Part shown: positions 10,754 through 20,604 of the stretch, one piece after another | Layout of the letters: each line of letters opens with the position of its first letter | How positions within the stretch are numbered: the stretch's first letter is position 1 | From: Bartonella apihabitans | Lineage (GTDB): Bacteria; Pseudomonadota; Alphaproteobacteria; Rhizobiales; Rhizobiaceae | DNA: 64,000 nucleotides | Reading direction: 5' to 3' | Assembly (NCBI RefSeq): GCF_030758755.1 | Contig: NZ_CP132387.1 | Coordinates: 310,001 to 374,000, forward strand | Made by a program: the position numbers and the translations under genes | Notes under the pieces: model-generated | What the model was told of the DNA's origin: nothing | The model's input: the letters and a program-made list of their open reading frames with translations, nothing else | Databases searched by the model: none

Positions 10754-12053
10754 ATTGACTGTTTTAGCTGCCGGTGCATTGCTGGGCGCAAGTTCGATGA
10801 TTATGATGCAATCCTTTGCAGCTAATAATGACGGTGACACCTATAAACAGCTAGCCATTTTTGGTGACGTCTTCGAGCGTGTGCGGGCGCAATATGTGAC
10901 AGTGCCGGATGACAAAAAGCTCATTGAAAATGCGATCAATGGTATGTTGACCTCGCTTGATCCGCATTCGTCCTATATGAATGCCGAAGAAGCAAAAGAC
11001 ATGCGGGTTTCCACCAAGGGCGAGTTTGGCGGCTTGGGCATTGAAGTGACAATGGAAAATGACCTTATCAAGGTTGTTTCGCCAATGGAGGATACACCCG
11101 CCTCTAAAGCCGGAGTTCTCGCTGGTGATCTTATATCCAAAATAGATGGCGAGCAGGTGCGCGGGCAAACTCTGAATGATGCTGTCAGCAAAATGCGTGG
11201 CGAAGTCGGCAAACCGATCAAATTGACAATTATCCGTAATGGTGTCGATAAACCGCTCGAAATTACTGTCATCCGCGATATTATCAAGGTCAAGGCGGTC
11301 AAATATCGGGTTGAAGGTGATGTCGGTTATTTACGTCTCATCCAGTTTACCGAACAAACCTATGATGACCTTCAGGCAGCCATTAAAGACATCCAGTCGA
11401 AAATTCCGTCAGACAAGCTCAAAGGATATGTTCTTGATCTGCGGTTGAATCCGGGCGGATTGCTGGATCAGGCTGTCAGTGTATCCGACGCATTCCTTGA
11501 TAAAGGTGAAATTGTTTCAACGCGTGGGCGCGATCAGGCAGAAGTCATGCGTTTTGACGCAAAGCCGGGCGATATTTCTAATGGCAAGCCGTTGATTGTT
11601 CTGATTAATGGTGGCTCGGCCAGTGCTTCCGAAATTGTCGCTGGTGCTTTGCAGGATCATCGTCGTGCGACAGTTCTCGGTACACAGTCATTCGGAAAAG
11701 GTTCGGTACAAACAATTATTCCGCTTGGTGATAACGGTGCTTTACGTCTGACAACGGCGCTTTATTACACACCGTCGGGCGCTTCAATTCAGGGTAAAGG
11801 GATAACGCCGGATATCAAGGTCGACCAGCCATTGCCTGATGAATATAAGGGCTATGACGTCAATTTGGGTGAATCCGAATTGAAGGGGCACATAAAGGGT
11901 AATCAGGAAGATGATAAGGGTTCGGGTTCTGCAGCCTTTGTCCCGAAAGACCAGAAAGATGATATTCAACTGAATGAAGCCTATAAATTGCTTCGTGGTG
12001 AAATGGCCAATGCTGCTTTTCCGCCAAATCCGCAAAAAGGCGTTCCGAATTGA
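10743..12053 (+). CDS. ctpA: Carboxy-terminal processing protease CtpA (S41)
   Basis: A 436-residue periplasmic serine protease of family S41A with an N-terminal signal/anchor (residues 5-27). A PDZ domain lies at about 92-175 (FGGLGIEV). The protease domain carries the Ser-Lys dyad: S294 in GGSASASEI and K319 in FGKGSVQT, with D305 between, matching S430, D441 and K455 of E. coli Prc. It trims C-termini of envelope proteins. It overlaps the envC-like gene by 11 bp and ends at a strong terminator. It is followed by ialA and ialB, as in Bartonella. Confidence 0.95.
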   Translation: MIRKLTVLAAGALLGASSMIMMQSFAANNDGDTYKQLAIFGDVFERVRAQYVTVPDDKKLIENAINGMLTSLDPHSSYMNAEEAKDMRVSTKGEFGGLGIEVTMENDLIKVVSPMEDTPASKAGVLAGDLISKIDGEQVRGQTLNDAVSKMRGEVGKPIKLTIIRNGVDKPLEITVIRDIIKVKAVKYRVEGDVGYLRLIQFTEQTYDDLQAAIKDIQSKIPSDKLKGYVLDLRLNPGGLLDQAVSVSDAFLDKGEIVSTRGRDQAEVMRFDAKPGDISNGKPLIVLINGGSASASEIVAGALQDHRRATVLGTQSFGKGSVQTIIPLGDNGALRLTTALYYTPSGASIQGKGITPDIKVDQPLPDEYKGYDVNLGESELKGHIKGNQEDDKGSGSAAFVPKDQKDDIQLNEAYKLLRGEMANAAFPPNPQKGVPN

Positions 12054-12060
12054 ATACAAT

Positions 12061-12088
12061 AAAAAGCGCGTTCAACGCGCTTTTTATT
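12061..12088 (+). terminator. Rho-independent terminator after ctpA
   Basis: AAAAAGCGCG, loop TTCAA, CGCGCTTTTTATTT: a 10-bp stem with a T-run, seven bases after the ctpA stop. Confidence 0.9.
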
Positions 12089-12242
12089 TGCCAAAATCGG
12101 GCTTTTGAAGCTTGCCCTCCGAAGGAAAGATCTGAAACGGAAGGTTACGATTTTTAAAATATAACTTAAGGGTGGCAGGCTTGATCAAAGCGTTATAGAA
12201 TTTTGATATGATTTCGGATTGCAACACATTTGGTAATAAAAG

Positions 12243-12773
12243 ATGACAAAAAACGATATGGATAAACAAAAAAACAAGACAGATTTGCCTTACCGTAAGT
12301 GCGTTGGAATTGCCTTGTTTAACAAAGACAATCAGGTATGGGCCGGACGGCGAATTACTAACCGTTTAAGCGAGCTCGAAGGTGCTTCCAAAATATGGCA
12401 AATGCCCCAAGGGGGAATTGACAAGGGTGAACTCCCGATTGAAGCGGCAAAACGTGAACTTTATGAAGAAACAGGCGTCCGTTCGATAGAATTGATTGCG
12501 GAGACTGAAGGGTGGCTGACATATGATTTGCCTAAGGAGCTTGTCGGCATTGCGTTGAAGGGGAAATATCGCGGGCAAACACAAAAATGGTTTGCATTCC
12601 GCTTTACCGGTGATGACAAGGAAATTGCGATCAATCCGCCTCCGGCAAACAATACAGCAGAGTTCGATCAGTGGAAGTGGGTGGATCTGGAAGCTCTTCC
12701 GATGATGGTTGTGCCGTTTAAACAAGCCGTTTACGAAAAAGTTGTTGCCGAGTTCCGGCATATCATTGCTTGA
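12243..12773 (+). CDS. rppH: RNA pyrophosphohydrolase RppH (invasion-associated locus A)
   Basis: A 176-residue Nudix hydrolase that removes pyrophosphate from the 5' end of triphosphorylated mRNA and starts its decay. Bartonella and relatives also use the name IalA / dinucleoside polyphosphate hydrolase. The Nudix box Gx5Ex7REUxEExGU fits residues 57-79 exactly (G57, E63, R71, E72, E75, E76, G78). The N-terminus [13 protein letters not shown] and the C-terminal [10 protein letters not shown] are typical of RppH. ialB follows after a short gap, the locus first described for erythrocyte invasion in Bartonella. Confidence 0.95.
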   Translation: MTKNDMDKQKNKTDLPYRKCVGIALFNKDNQVWAGRRITNRLSELEGASKIWQMPQGGIDKGELPIEAAKRELYEETGVRSIELIAETEGWLTYDLPKELVGIALKGKYRGQTQKWFAFRFTGDDKEIAINPPPANNTAEFDQWKWVDLEALPMMVVPFKQAVYEKVVAEFRHIIA

Positions 12774-12878
12774 TATTATCAAGTGAATGAAATTTTTCTG
12801 GTTTTAACGCGTAACTTTCTTTATACATTTGGCTGGATTTCAAATATCGGGGAAAATACTTCCAGAAAGAATTTTAAT

Positions 12879-13433
12879 ATGAAACGTTTACTCTGTTCCT
12901 TTTTTGTGGCTGGTTTACTTTGTTCTACTTTATCAGCCGGTGCCGCTAATGATAAGGGTGGCAAGCCCAATGCCGCGACGTTGCCGAATGGTGCATCGTC
13001 ATTGACTGAAACCTATGGGCTGTGGACCGTCAATTGTGCCATACAAAATGGCGAAAAAGCTTGTGCGCTGCTCCGTCAGGAAGTTAACAACCAGAACCAG
13101 CCGGTCATCAGCATGAATGTTTCGACAAACAATAACGGCGATGTTTCCGGTGTTATTGTTGTGCCTTTCGGCATTCTGGTTTCCAAACCCGTAAAGCTTC
13201 AGGTTGATGATACCAAGGCGGTTGTCGAAACAGGTGTTCGTACCTGTATGCCTGTCGGTTGCATTGTTCCTGTTGCCTTTGACAAAACGTCAACTCAGGC
13301 TTTGCGCGCTGGTAAACAACTCAATGTCAAGGCGACTTCGGCCGGAAATAATGAACAGCCGCTGGATAATCTCTTCGTGCAGCTTGATGGTTTCGGCCCG
13401 GCTCTTGATCGCTTGAATGCACTAAAAAAATAA
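12879..13433 (+). CDS. ialB: Invasion-associated locus B family protein
   Basis: A 184-residue exported protein of the IalB family. I use the ATG at 12879, because MKRLLCSFFVAGLLC... forms a proper signal peptide ending near GAA/ANDK and AGAAAGAAT lies upstream. A longer reading from 12783 would put a charged stretch in front of the signal. The mature part has the family pattern YGLWTVNC...CALLRQ and two Cys in RTCMPVGCIVP. IalB homologues sit in the envelope and aid erythrocyte entry in B. bacilliformis. The family is widespread in Rhizobiales, so a role in invasion here is not implied. Confidence 0.92.
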   Translation: MKRLLCSFFVAGLLCSTLSAGAANDKGGKPNAATLPNGASSLTETYGLWTVNCAIQNGEKACALLRQEVNNQNQPVISMNVSTNNNGDVSGVIVVPFGILVSKPVKLQVDDTKAVVETGVRTCMPVGCIVPVAFDKTSTQALRAGKQLNVKATSAGNNEQPLDNLFVQLDGFGPALDRLNALKK

Positions 13434-13472
13434 TTCGGCAACTCTATAATCATTCGATCACTATGATTTGGA

Positions 13473-13500
13473 AAAATGGCTCGAAAGAGCCATTTTCATT
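13473..13500. terminator. Bidirectional terminator between ialB and zntA
   Basis: AAAATGGCTC, loop GAAA, GAGCCATTTT: a 10-bp perfect stem with A-run left and T-run right. It lies between convergent ialB (+) and the ATPase gene (-) and can serve both. The last bases overlap the ATPase stop codon. Confidence 0.85.
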
Positions 13501-15935
13501 TTTTGAATAATAGAAGCCTTAATGCATTGAGTGTGACGAGAACAGTCGCTCCGGTATCGGCCATGACCGCAAGCCAAAGGCCTGTAATGCCGAAGATTGT
13601 TGTCAGAAGAAAGATCAACTTCAAACCGAGCGCTATGGCGACATTTTCCTTGATATTCAACATGGTCGCCCGGGCAAGGGAAATAAGTGTCGGTATATCG
13701 CTCACGCGGTTACGCAATATGGCTGCATCGGCTGTTTCCAAGGCCACATCCGTTCCCGAGCCCATGGCAATGCCGACATTTGCGGCGGCAAGTGCCGGTG
13801 CGTCATTGATACCATCGCCAACCATAGCAACAATATGATTTTTGCCAAGTTCCTTGATGGCTTCCACTTTCATGCCCGGCATCAATTCGGCTTTGACTGC
13901 AAGTCCGAGTTTTCTTGCAATGGCTTCTCCGGTCTGTTTATTGTCACCGGTCAGCATAACGGCTTCAATGTTTAACCGGCGGAGTTCTTCCAAAGCCTCG
14001 AGCGCATCGTCCCTTGGCTCGTCGCGCATTGCAATAACGCCGATTGCCTTGCCATCATGATGAACAACAACGACTGTTTTTCCTTCGCTTTCGAATTTGT
14101 CGGCACTTTTTTGCAATGTTTGGCCGATAACACCGTAATCGTGCGAAAATCTCGGTGCACCTATGAAAACCGGCTTGCCTTTCCATTCGGCAATAATGCC
14201 TTTACCGGCAACGGCTTTGACATCTTTCACCGAAACGGCTTCGATTTTCCGTTTTCCGCTTTCGGTGATAATGGCAACAGCAAGCGGGTGGCTCGATTCC
14301 CGTTCCAGAGCAACGGCAAGTTGCAATACCTCGTTTTCCGAATATTCGGTTGCAACAACATCTGTGACAACGGGTGTGCCCTTGGTCAAAGTACCGGTTT
14401 TATCGAATGTTATGCAATCAACCTTCGATAAAGTCTCGACGACGTTTCCGCCCTTCACAAGAAGACCATGACGGGTGCCGGTTGAAAGTCCGGATGCAAT
14501 GGCCGCCGGAACAGAAATAACAAGCGCACAAGGGCAACCGATCAATAATAGAGCCAATCCGCGATAAGTTCCATTCTCTCCATTGCCCGTCAAAGAGTGG
14601 GGGGATGATGGCGACGAGGATCGCGATACCGACGATAATCGGCATATAGATTTTAGAAAAAGCATCGATAAACCGTTCTGTCGGGGCTTTCGCATCCTGT
14701 GCTTCTTCAACAAGCGAGATGATGCGGGCAATGGTATTATCGGAGGGCTTGGTTTCCACACGAATACGCAATGTTGATTCATTATTGATGGAACCGGCAA
14801 AAACCTTGCTGTTGATCGTCTTTGTTACGGGGATCGATTCACCGGTAATTGGCGATTCATCAACACCGGAGGTTCCTTCTATAACAACACCGTCAGCTGG
14901 CAAACGATCGCCCGGTCTTGCAAGGACAATATCTGAAATCCGAAGGCTTTCGGCAGGCACTTCTTCAAGCTTGCCGTCCACTTCTTTCCACGCGGTTTTA
15001 GGAGCAAGTTTGCTTAATGATTTGATGCCTGCACGTGCGTGACCCGTTGCAACACCCTCAAGCACTTCACCAACACAGAAGAGAAAAACAACCACGGCGG
15101 CTTCCTGGGTTGCATTAATGAAAATGGCACCGATTGCCGCAATGGTCATCAGCATTTCAATGGTAAAGGGACTGCCATTTTTCAATGCGGCAAACGCCCG
15201 TTTTGCAACCGGAAGAAGTGCAGCGAGTGCGGCAATTGTAAAAAACCAGAATGAAAAATGTGGTAAAAATGCTGATGCGATATATGCAAGAGCAAGGAGA
15301 ACACCGGACAAGATCGCCGCTTGGCCTTTTTGCGTCTGGTACCAGTATTTTTCTTCCTGTTGTTCCCGTGGCTGGTCATTGTCGATTTTATGCAGGCGAT
15401 AACCAAGTGAAGCGACTGTTTTTTCTATCTCTTCGGGGCTCACACGGCTTTTATCGGCTTTTAAAGACAGTCTTTCTCTGGTGAGCGACACATGGACATT
15501 TTCGACACCCGACATGCGTTCCAGAGCGGTGGTAATTGTTCTTGCACAGGCGGCGCAATCCATGCCTTCAACGCGCCATAAAGAATCATTTCCCGCCTCT
15601 AACCGCGGGTCATCATCGACAATTTCTTCATCCTCGTCATCATGCTCATGGGAATGATTATGGTGTTCATGCGAATGATCATGACAATGGTCAGCTGAGC
15701 AATGATCATGCGCGTGTTCATGGTGCTCGTCATGATGATGTCCGGCATTCAAGTGATGTTCATGATCATGTTCTTTTTCATTTTCGGACGCCGGTTTTGC
15801 CTCGGCTCTACATTGTGCGGCTTCTATTGGCAAAGAGATAATTTCATGATGTTTGTCATCATATCCGGCCTCAGTGGCGCTATTCTTTTGATGATCATGA
15901 CCATGTGGAATAGTTTCTTTTTCGACTTCAGCCAT
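13496..15935 (-). pseudogene. zntA: ZntA-type Zn/Cd/Pb P1B-ATPase, frameshifted
   Basis: Full length would be about 812 residues: a heavy-metal-exporting ATPase of the inner membrane. The N-terminus is very His/Asp-rich (about residues 45-105, repeated CAT/GAT codons). It is followed by an HMA domain with GMDCAACA, transmembrane helices and the actuator TGES. The 3' part has the metal-site CPC (GCPCALV), DKTGTLTKG and GDGINDAPAL. The frame breaks at 14567-14570: WREW is followed by one extra base before the expected YRGLALLLIGCPC. The 5' product would end soon after and lack CPC and the phosphorylation site. I start at ATG 15935 because AGGAGATAGCCCC precedes it. It is divergent from a MerR regulator. 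A sequencing error is the alternative explanation. Confidence 0.88.
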
Positions 15936-16093
15936 GGGGCTATCTCCTGTTTCGGCTTTTCCGTCTTGCAGCGAAAATCTCGACACTCGAAAATTGATGA
16001 GCGTTGAATTTCGTCGTTGAAATTTGGCTCTCGAAATCCGCCAACTGAAATTTCAAAAAGGACATTTCCGATGGTGGAATTCATTGTCGAATA

Positions 16094-16126
16094 ATTATAT
16101 AATTCCTGTAGTAACTACAGCTTCAA
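16094..16126 (-). promoter_or_regulatory. MerR-type operator/promoter for the metal ATPase
   Basis: A perfect 15-bp dyad CTGTAGTAACTACAG (16106-16120) lies between the ATPase gene and the regulator. On the minus strand it sits between TTGAAG (-35, 16121-16126) and TATATA (-10, 16096-16101), a 19-bp spacer. Over-long spacers with a central dyad are the hallmark of promoters activated by MerR-family proteins through DNA untwisting. TATAAT at 16094-16099 would give 21 bp. The dyad ends 15 bp before the regulator's ATG, so bound regulator could also repress its own gene. Confidence 0.75.
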
Positions 16127-16134
16127 GAGGAAAA

Positions 16135-16554
16135 ATGCAGAAAATTTATTTTTCTATTGGCGAACTTTCAAAACATAGTGGCTGCAATATCGAAACCATC
16201 CGTTATTATGGAAAAATTGGCCTACTTGACGAGCCGGAGCGTACAGAAGGCAATCAGCGCCGTTATGTCGAGGCCGATTACAAGCGCCTATTGTTTATTT
16301 TAAGAGCCAGAAATCTCGGCTTTTCGATAGAGGCTATACGCCAGCTTATAGCGCTTTCCAAACATCCGGATGATCCATGCGGGGAAGCGGATACCATTGC
16401 CCACAAGCAACTTGCAGAAACACGTACGAAAATTGCACGATTGAAAATTCTGGAAAAAGAGCTGGAGAGGATAACGAAGCCGTGCGTCGGCCACAAAATA
16501 CATGAATGCAAGGTTATTGAAAGCCTTGCAGATACAAGCTCTCTTCAAGCATGA
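16135..16554 (+). CDS. MerR-family heavy-metal regulator (ZntR/CadR/PbrR type)
   Basis: A 139-residue activator. The winged helix-turn-helix is at residues 4-70 (FSIGELSKHSGCNIETIRYYGKIGLL), followed by a dimerisation helix. Metal-ligand candidates are C82 (in DDPCGEAD), C117 (KPCVGH), H120, H123 and C125 (HECKV). This spacing resembles CadR/ZntR/PbrR (Cys near 79, 114 and 123) rather than copper-sensing CueR. I use the ATG at 16135 with AAGAGG upstream; an upstream in-frame start at 16024 would run through the operator. It is divergent from the ATPase gene, its expected target. Confidence 0.9.
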   Translation: MQKIYFSIGELSKHSGCNIETIRYYGKIGLLDEPERTEGNQRRYVEADYKRLLFILRARNLGFSIEAIRQLIALSKHPDDPCGEADTIAHKQLAETRTKIARLKILEKELERITKPCVGHKIHECKVIESLADTSSLQA

Positions 16555-16582
16555 CAGCTTGAAGAGAGAATTCTGATGATTT

Positions 16583-16795
16583 TTACAAGGCTTGAGGCGT
16601 GTAGCCTTCTTCCTTCATAATGTTGGCCAAACTTGCCTTGTCGGCCACACCTTTGACTTTGACGAGATGTTTGTCGAGTTCGATATTGACATCGGCAGAC
16701 GGATATTTTTCTTTGATTGCGTTGGTGATTGTTTTTACACAATGCCCGCATGTCATATCTTCTACCTTGAATAAGCTTGTGTTTTGATCAGACAT
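16583..16795 (-). CDS. Heavy-metal-associated domain protein (CopZ-like)
   Basis: A 70-residue single HMA domain, the ferredoxin-like fold that carries Cu(I) or Zn/Cd in the cytoplasm. The metal site is MTCGHC (residues 14-19). AAGGAATATAAAA precedes the ATG. It lies next to the metal regulator and ATPase and may feed or buffer metal for that system. Whether it handles copper or zinc/cadmium cannot be told from sequence. Confidence 0.88.
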   Translation of the reverse strand: MSDQNTSLFKVEDMTCGHCVKTITNAIKEKYPSADVNIELDKHLVKVKGVADKASLANIMKEEGYTPQAL

Positions 16796-16904
16796 TTTTA
16801 TATTCCTTTGCCTATTGACTATTTACTATAATATGAGGGGTTCCTATAGGGTAAGGTCAAGGGCGGGGAGTTGTTTATTTTTATAAAGCCCGTAAAACAG
16901 GAAA

Positions 16905-18245
16905 ATGATGAAGTCTGCACGTAATTTGAATAGTGATGACATACGCACGCTGGGTCTTGCCTCTTTGGGGGGAGCACTCGAGTTCTATGACTTCATTATA
17001 TTTGTGTTTTTTACAGCCGAAATTTCCCATACGGTTCTCCCCTCGGAAATGTCGCCTTGGCTTGCCACAACGTGAACCTATGGCATATTTGCCGCCGGTT
17101 ATCTGATGCGCCCCATCGGGGGAGTCGTCATGGCACATCTTGGCGATAAACTCGGGCGCAAGCGTATTTTTACGTTCTCGGTCCTTTTGATGTCGCTTGC
17201 AACTTTGGGCATGGCTTTTGTGCCGACTTATAACCATTTCGGTATTCTTTCTCCGCTTATTCTTTTGGCCTGCCGGATGATGCAAGGGTTGGCCGTTGGC
17301 GGCGAAGTTCCCGGTGCATGGACATTTGTAGCCGAGCATGTTCCGGAACGTCATGTCGGGCTTTCAACAGGTGTTCTTACCTCGGGTCTTTCCCTCGGCA
17401 TTCTGATCGGTTCTTTTATCGCTTTTGCAATCAACCATATTGTTCATAACAATGTTTTGCCGTGGCCTGAAAATGTAACCGATTTTTGGGGCTGGAGAGT
17501 TGCCTTCGTCATTGGTGGGATTTTCGGGCTGATTGCGGTCTGGCTCAGGCGTTTTCTGGAAGAAACGCCGATATTCAAAGAGTTGAAAAGGAAAAAAGCT
17601 CTCTCCAAAGAAATTCCTTTGAAGGTGGTTTTGACGAAATATCTGGGAAGCGTTGTCGTAGCAGTTCTTTTGACGTGGACTTTATCGGCAACAATTATGA
17701 TCAGTACTTTGCTCACGCCCAACTATATGAAAGCTGCACCTTATAATTATTCGGGTGATATCACCCTTGCGGCCAATTCGATAACCAGTTTTTTCCTTAT
17801 TCTTGGAACGCCGGTTGCAGGATTTCTGTGTGACCGCTTCGGTAGCGGCAAGTTTTTTACGTTTTCCGGAATTGTTTTTGCAGTCGTTTCCTACATTTTT
17901 TATCATTGTGCCGGCTATTCAACGACTTTGCTCTTTGTGCTTTCGGCCTTTCTCGGTTTTTTCGCCGGCTATGTCGGTTCGGTCGCTTATGTGATTGTTC
18001 GTAGTTTTCCTGCAACGGTAAGGTTTTCCGGTTTGTCTTTTTCTTATAATATTGCCTATGCGGTTTTCGGTGGTTTGACACCATGGGCAATCAATTTGAT
18101 GCAACCGGTTTTTCCCATGTTCCATATGTGGTATCTGATTATCATTTCCCTTCTTGCAAGCCTTGTCGGGCTTTACCTGATTTTTTACGGGGAAAAGAAA
18201 CAAATGCCGATAGGGATAGAAGAGCTTGAAACAAAGGATTTATGA
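16905..18245 (+). pseudogene. MHS-family MFS transporter with in-frame stop
   Basis: A metabolite:H+ symporter (12-TM, ProP/KgtP/ShiA group), about 446 codons from ATG 16905 (AACAGGAAA upstream). The N-terminus GGALEFYDFIIFVFFTAEIS is typical. Codon 57 (17073-17075) is TGA where a sense codon is expected, inside WLATT*TYGIFAAGYLMRP. TGG to TGA is the simplest change. The frame is open on both sides, so there is only this lesion. The rest (GDKLGRKR, GLAVGGEVPGA, WGWRVAFVIGG, ALSKEIPLK) looks intact. Substrate unknown. A reinitiated product from 17106 would lack the first two helices. Confidence 0.87.
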
Positions 18246-18394
18246 TTGCTACGACCGAAATATGCATCAAATTCAAAAATTTCCGGTGTTCTCGGCGGTT
18301 TTCACGAAAAGCTTGCATGCTCGTTAAAAAAGTCTTGCTCATCAAACATTTGAATGGCAATTTTGCTGTTCATCGACTTTCGAAGGAATAGAGA

Positions 18395-18688
18395 ATGATT
18401 TATGCTTTGCTATCTGTGATAGATATGATCTTTAGTGTCTATATTTTCATTCTCATTGCGGGCGCTGTTTTTTCCTGGCTCTATGCGTTCAACATCGTTA
18501 ATCCGCACAACCCGCTGATAGCTGCAATCGGCAATTTCCTTTATCGGTCAACCGAACCGGTACTCGCGCCAATCCGTCGTATTCTGCCAAACTTGGGATC
18601 AATCGATATTTCGCCGATTGTCGTATTCCTGATTATCTATTTTATCCGTATCTTTATGTGGCGCGCCTATGCCGGACTCTTTTTCTAA
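18395..18688 (+). CDS. YggT family integral membrane protein
   Basis: A 97-residue YGGT-family protein with two hydrophobic segments. The family motif lies between them ([18 protein letters not shown], with [12 protein letters not shown] after it). Homologues are linked to cell division, osmotic tolerance and envelope proteins, but the molecular role is not settled. It starts at ATG 18395 after GAAGGAATAGAGA. It stands alone between two transporter genes. Confidence 0.88.
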   Translation: MIYALLSVIDMIFSVYIFILIAGAVFSWLYAFNIVNPHNPLIAAIGNFLYRSTEPVLAPIRRILPNLGSIDISPIVVFLIIYFIRIFMWRAYAGLFF

Positions 18689-18783
18689 ATCCGGATGGCA
18701 TATGCGGGATTTAAAAACTGGCCAAAGAAGATGGTAAGGGGTGTGGTTGGCATCCCTCATTTAGGTGATCGTTTCTGTGGCCA

Positions 18784-20067
18784 TTAGTGAGCTTTTTTAT
18801 TCCGGCTTAAAAATACTGCACCTAAACACAAAATGTTGGTAAAGATGAGGTAGAAGGCAGGCGAGGCGGGATTGCCGGTGAGCTCCAATATCCATGTAAC
18901 AACGATTTGCGCTGTTCCGCCAAAGAGCGAAATTCCCAAAGCATAAGAGATAGAAAATCCGGTGGCTCGCAATCTTTTCGGGAAACATTCACATAAGAAT
19001 ATAACAATTCCGGCACCGCTAATGTTCTGCAAGGCTGTGAAAATGGTGATGACGCCGAAGAACACCCAAATGCTGTCGAATTGGTTGACGAGATAAAGTC
19101 CCGGCCACAGGATAACGAGCAATATGATGCGGGGAGCAACGATTGTTATCCGCCGTCCGAACCGGTCGGCACAATAACCGCCAATTAATGCAAAAATAAC
19201 AACCCCCAATCCGACAACAAAAGTGGCAAGCATCGCAAAGTTCTCGCCATAATGCAGCTCGGTCAGCGCATAAGTCGTTGTGTAATTTAAAAAATATTGC
19301 GTAACGGTACTGCCTGAAAGGACGAATATCCCGATGAAAATCAGAGCACTGTGATGCTGGAATATTTCTTTTAGCAGTCCCTTTGTCGAGTTATTTTCGG
19401 CTTTGTCTTCAAGTTTTAATGTTTCACCAAGATGACGACGCATCAAAATCGCAATCGGTAAAATGCAAAGCCCCAGACCAAAAGCAATGCGCCATCCCCA
19501 ATCGGTTTGTTGTTGATGGGTCAGATAAAGGCTTAAGATATAGCCGACCAAACCGGCAGTTATTGCCGCGCCACCCTGTGCAACAATCTGCCAACTCGCA
19601 TAGAAAGCGCGTTTTCCTTCCGGAGCAGCCTCCATGATGAACGTTGTTGCAGGCCCTGCTTCTCCACCCCAAGCGAGCCCTTGTGCCAATCTGGCAATCA
19701 CCAGCAATATGGGTGCTGCAATTCCGATGTGCTCATAACCCGGTAGAAGAATAAGGCCTGCAGTGCCGATCGCCATCAACAACATTGTCAGGATCATTGC
19801 GGGTTTGCGTCCGACCTTGTCGGCATAGGTGCCGATGAGGATTGCCCCCAAGGGGCGGGCTATAAAACCTATGCCGAATGTTGAAACCGAAGACATCAGG
19901 CTGATAAACTCGTTGTCAGATGGAAAAAAAGTTTTCCCGATCATGACAGCGAATGTTGTGTAGACGATAAAATCGTAAAATTCGACAGCATTACCGATAG
20001 CAACAGCGGCAACATCACCTTTGGTAATGTTATGGCTTTTGTGAGGGGCTTTTACTGCAGCATCCAT
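18784..20067 (-). CDS. MHS-family MFS transporter (metabolite:H+ symporter)
   Basis: A 427-residue, 12-helix transporter of the MFS. The N-terminus IGNAVEFYDFIVYTTFAVMIG, the loop GTYADKVGRKPAM, GLAWGGEAGPA and DWGWRIAFGLGL are marks of the metabolite:H+ symporter branch (KgtP, ShiA, CitA, ProP). The substrate is probably a carboxylate or compatible solute and cannot be fixed from sequence. Unlike its relative at 16905-18245 it is uninterrupted. It is transcribed in the same direction as ppa but 537 bp away, beyond the ppa terminator. Confidence 0.88.
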   Translation of the reverse strand: MDAAVKAPHKSHNITKGDVAAVAIGNAVEFYDFIVYTTFAVMIGKTFFPSDNEFISLMSSVSTFGIGFIARPLGAILIGTYADKVGRKPAMILTMLLMAIGTAGLILLPGYEHIGIAAPILLVIARLAQGLAWGGEAGPATTFIMEAAPEGKRAFYASWQIVAQGGAAITAGLVGYILSLYLTHQQQTDWGWRIAFGLGLCILPIAILMRRHLGETLKLEDKAENNSTKGLLKEIFQHHSALIFIGIFVLSGSTVTQYFLNYTTTYALTELHYGENFAMLATFVVGLGVVIFALIGGYCADRFGRRITIVAPRIILLVILWPGLYLVNQFDSIWVFFGVITIFTALQNISGAGIVIFLCECFPKRLRATGFSISYALGISLFGGTAQIVVTWILELTGNPASPAFYLIFTNILCLGAVFLSRNKKAH

Positions 20068-20523
20068 ACGTCAAAAATCCCGTTGCACTCTTTTTATCGG
20101 AATTGGGCGCCGGTTTTGCACCAATTATTGTCAACCTTTTAATCAAAAAGACCGGTTGCGGACAGATAACAAAACAAGTTTTTTGGTGCGTAACGGCATT
20201 TTGATCAAGCCTCGCTTTAATAAGCAAAACAGATTATTTTTTCAGCAATTTGCGTGGTTATCGTTCCAAGCTTATAGGACATTTATCTGCGTTTCCAAAT
20301 CAACAGCTTGTCAATAACATGTTTTTGTCAGCAATTTCTCTTTTCGGGACGACGCATAAATAGTCCAGTACGGAACAAGGCTCACTCACCCGAAGTCAAT
20401 TACAATCACACCCCGAATAAATAAAACTTGTACCAGAAAACCAAGCGCGACAGGCTTCAAAGTGGATAAGAGCACAACGGAAGTGTTCCTGTTAAAACCA
20501 CCCGCCATGATGCTAAAAAGACA
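20068..20523. other. Intergenic region between the MHS transporter and ppa terminator
   Basis: No supported gene. The section next to 20068 should contain the transporter promoter on the minus strand. I see no repeat or strong hairpin apart from the ppa terminator at its right edge. Confidence 0.35.
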
Positions 20524-20548
20524 ACGCCCGCCAAAGTTCGACGGGCGT
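20524..20548 (-). terminator. Terminator after ppa
   Basis: ACGCCCG (20524-20530) and CGGGCGT (20542-20548) form a 7-bp GC-rich stem with an 11-nt loop. On the minus strand, T-rich sequence (TTGTCTTTTT) follows. It is 57 bases beyond the ppa stop. Confidence 0.7.
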
Positions 20549-20604
20549 TTTAATGAAATATTTTTAAAGCTGATTGATAGAAGACTATCAATTGGTTCCA
20601 AGGA

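Noticed and set aside
15620..15790. Repeat of CAT/GAT codons
   Set aside because: This is the His/Asp-rich metal-binding tail of the ATPase, not a separate repeat element.
16905..18245. General TGA = Trp recoding
   Set aside because: TGA ends many intact genes here (for example rlmE, ctpA and rsfS) and other Trp codons are TGG.
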